From contig DASWOP010000127.1 in the NCBI GenBank assembly GCA_036404255.1, positions 1 to 30,485 on the forward strand: DNA of 30,485 nucleotides. The letters run 5' to 3'. The stretch is from JARLFX01 sp036404255. GTDB lineage: Bacteria; Acidobacteriota; Terriglobia; Terriglobales; Acidobacteriaceae. The notes beneath the pieces are model-generated. The model saw only the letters and a program-made list of their open reading frames with translations. It had not been told where the DNA came from and ran no database searches. The position numbers and the translations under genes were made by a program. Within the stretch, counting starts at the first letter, position 1; every line of letters starts with the position of its first letter. Positions 29,129 to 30,485 of the stretch are shown in pieces.

Positions 29129-30121
29129 TCACTTCCGAAAATGCTCCCAGCCCTGCGCCTGCAGCCGTCGAGTCTTCCCATCCAGCCTCACCATATTCAC
29201 ACTACGCCCTGCCGCCACCGTCCCAATCCGCGCAATATTCACTCCAGCGATACTCCCCGGCACGCGGCCAGAAGCCGTAAACAGCAGCTCATAATCCTCC
29301 CCGCCATGCAGCGCCAGCTGCATGGCGTCCGCCCGCGAAGCCGCGAATGGATGAATGGGGAGCGAGGCTGCCTCAATCAAAGCCCCGCACCGTGACTCCG
29401 CGCAAAGGTGTGCCAGGTCCGTCGAAATCCCATCGCTCACGTCAATGCAAGCCGTCGCCATCCCTCGCCGCCGCAGCGCCGCTCCTACCGCCAGCCGCGG
29501 CTGCGGGAACAGATGCGGATGCTGTTCGAAATCCGGGTAAATCCGGGTGTCCGGACGGCCAGGCGAAGCCATTCGCGCTCCGCGCAGGAGCTCCGCCGCC
29601 GATCCCCCCAGCGCCCCCGTCACATAGATCCCGTCGCCTACTCGTGCCCCACTCCGCCGCAGCGCCGTGCCCGCCGGTGCGCTGCCCGTTAGTACGATAT
29701 CTGCCACTACCCCGCCGGCGAACTCCGCCGTATCGCCACCGGCCAGCGTCACGCCAGCCACCTTCGCCAGCCCCAGAAATCCATCCATAAACTCACTCAG
29801 CCAGTCCGACCCTGCCACCTCACCCGGCAGCGCGATCGAGAGAAACGCCGCCAGTGGTTTCGCGCCCATCGCCGCCAGATCGCTCAACCCCCGCGCCAGC
29901 GTCCTGTGTCCCACCGCCCGCGCCGGATGCCAATCCCGCCGGAAGTGCCTGCCCTCCAGCGACAGGTCCGTGGTCACAAGCACCTCATGTCCCTTCGGCA
30001 CCCGCAGAATCGCGCAATCGTCCCCAATCCCTAGCTGGACACCACGTGCCGCGCCACTACGTCCCGCCGCCCGCCGGATCCCGGCAATCATCTCCAACTC
30101 CGTAGGCCGTCTCGCCTTCAT
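29129..30121 (-). CDS. thiL: Thiamine-monophosphate kinase
   Basis: 330 residues. It phosphorylates thiamine monophosphate to the active diphosphate. Seen: GIGDDCAIL (31-39), TTDLSLEGRHF (50-60), ARGLSDLAAMGAKP (76-89), AGGDTAE, GALGGSAAELL and IDVSDGIS, all ThiL signatures, with HGGEDYELLF late in the protein. Between GGSAAELL and HPHLFPQPRLAVG is an unusual segment at about residues 178-200 (RGARMASPGRP and DTRIYPDFEQ) encoded by a stretch resembling the repeat at 25991-26032. It may be a repeat insertion that kept the frame. No strong ribosome site was seen before the ATG. Confidence 0.92.
   Translation of the reverse strand: MKARRPTELEMIAGIRRAAGRSGAARGVQLGIGDDCAILRVPKGHEVLVTTDLSLEGRHFRRDWHPARAVGHRTLARGLSDLAAMGAKPLAAFLSIALPGEVAGSDWLSEFMDGFLGLAKVAGVTLAGGDTAEFAGGVVADIVLTGSAPAGTALRRSGARVGDGIYVTGALGGSAAELLRGARMASPGRPDTRIYPDFEQHPHLFPQPRLAVGAALRRRGMATACIDVSDGISTDLAHLCAESRCGALIEAASLPIHPFAASRADAMQLALHGGEDYELLFTASGRVPGSIAGVNIARIGTVAAGRSVNMVRLDGKTRRLQAQGWEHFRK
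29530..29549. repeat. Tandem 10-base repeat inside thiL
   Basis: AATCCGGGTA (29530-29539) is followed directly by AATCCGGGTG (29540-29549). A 10-base unit is not a multiple of three, and it adjoins the suspected repeat insertion. Confidence 0.65.
29548..29589. repeat. 42-base repeat inside thiL
   Basis: Starts TGTCCGGACGGCCAGGCGAA and ends GCGCAGGA; resembles the non-coding copy at 25991-26032. Both contain an inverted GCGAA...TTCGC. In the protein it encodes about residues 178-192. Confidence 0.5.
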
Positions 30122-30195
30122 ACTCAGCAGGATACGGGATTTGCCTGCTCATTAGGAATTTGGCGGGATTAAGGCGCTTTTCCCGGCTTCCCTGG

Positions 30196-30224
30196 TTGCG
30201 CCAGGCAACCCCGGACGGTAGAAT
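30196..30224 (+). promoter_or_regulatory. Sigma-70-type promoter for the right-edge gene
   Basis: TTGCGC (30196-30201), 17 bases, TAGAAT (30219-30224). Transcription would begin near 30231, leaving a leader of about 80 bases. A GGTTGC/GCAACC dyad (30194-30210) overlaps the -35. Confidence 0.5.
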
Positions 30225-30312
30225 AAATACATCCCCAAGAACCTCCGGCAATGCCTGTTCGCAAATGCGATTCGGCAAAGCTCATACGGGAGTTCAAATC
30301 CAGGGAACGGAT

Positions 30313-30485
30313 GTGCCTATCTTGAAGAAGCGCTTTTACATCGTCTTTGTCTCCCGCGATGAAGACGGATCGCTTCGCAAGCTGCCCATTCCCCTGCACT
30401 ACGCCTACGTCTTCGTAGCTGCTGCCGTCATCGGCATGTTCACCGTCTCCGGCCTCGCCGGTTCCTATTCGCGCATGCTGCTCAA
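30313..30485 (+). CDS. N-terminus of a membrane-anchored protein, probably M23-type peptidase
   Basis: Runs off the right edge; 57 residues are visible. A GTG at 30313 with AGGGA upstream is the best start; TTG 30322 is an alternative. The protein opens KKRFYIVFVSRDEDGSLRKL, then has one membrane segment (YVFVAAAVIGMFTVSGLAG), then SYSRMLL. This start is common among cell-wall M23-family metallopeptidases, where a coiled coil follows the anchor; the catalytic domain is not in the window, so the call is tentative. Confidence 0.6.
   Translation, partial: MPILKKRFYIVFVSRDEDGSLRKLPIPLHYAYVFVAAAVIGMFTVSGLAGSYSRMLL

Noticed and set aside
30290..30304. tRNA T-arm-like GTTCAAATC near the right edge
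   Set aside because: The flanking stem does not pair and no anticodon or acceptor arms are present; it lies in the leader of the right-edge gene.

Overview
The window looks like a chromosomal segment of an acidobacterium (Terriglobia-like). I infer this from the Oar-type TonB-dependent receptor with a carboxypeptidase-like N-terminal domain, the neighbouring exported DUF5666-type protein, the porin-amt-PII arrangement, the GC-rich coding sequence and the many copies of a short intergenic repeat. No rRNA, tRNA, CRISPR array, insertion sequence or prophage gene was recognised.

Layout. Positions 1-4044: the tail of an unidentified gene, an outer-membrane porin (minus strand), and divergently an ammonium transporter with its PII regulator. 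Positions 4329-6319: a small outer-membrane beta-barrel protein and a LysR regulator. Positions 6529-13616: molybdoenzyme maturation genes (xdhC, mocA), a lactate dehydrogenase, and on the minus strand a three-subunit xanthine dehydrogenase (Mo, 2Fe-2S and FAD subunits, overlapping or nearly touching). Positions 13718-14309: a ParDE toxin-antitoxin pair. Positions 14593-18959: an exported DUF5666-like protein and a large TonB-dependent receptor. Positions 19098-22662 (minus): a succinate-semialdehyde-type dehydrogenase, a plant-like ureidoglycolate amidohydrolase and (S)-ureidoglycine aminohydrolase. Positions 22908-24575 (plus): a Fur/PerR-family regulator with AhpC and AhpD. Positions 24653-30121 (minus): allantoate amidohydrolase, urate oxidase, hydroxyisourate hydrolase, an unrecognised 186-residue protein, a cystathionine gamma-lyase/synthase-like enzyme and thiamine-monophosphate kinase. 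The last 173 bases begin a membrane-anchored protein resembling M23 peptidases.

Read together, most of the window is a purine-nitrogen scavenging region. Xanthine is oxidised to urate (xdh), urate to hydroxyisourate with release of H2O2 (urate oxidase), and hydroxyisourate is hydrolysed (HIUase). After two steps with no recognisable gene here (OHCU decarboxylase and allantoinase), allantoate is taken to glyoxylate by three ureide hydrolases that release all nitrogen as ammonia, not urea. The ammonium transporter/PII pair and the peroxidase cassette fit the two by-products, ammonia and H2O2. This pathway reading is inference from gene families and motifs.

The non-coding DNA is rich in structure. 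There are six same-orientation copies of a GTCATTCTGAGCG-type repeat, a second repeat family near the urate oxidase genes, a repeat that appears to have entered the thiL reading frame, a 107-base hairpin, hairpins inside the amt-glnK and ahpC-ahpD operons, and several dyads placed like operators.
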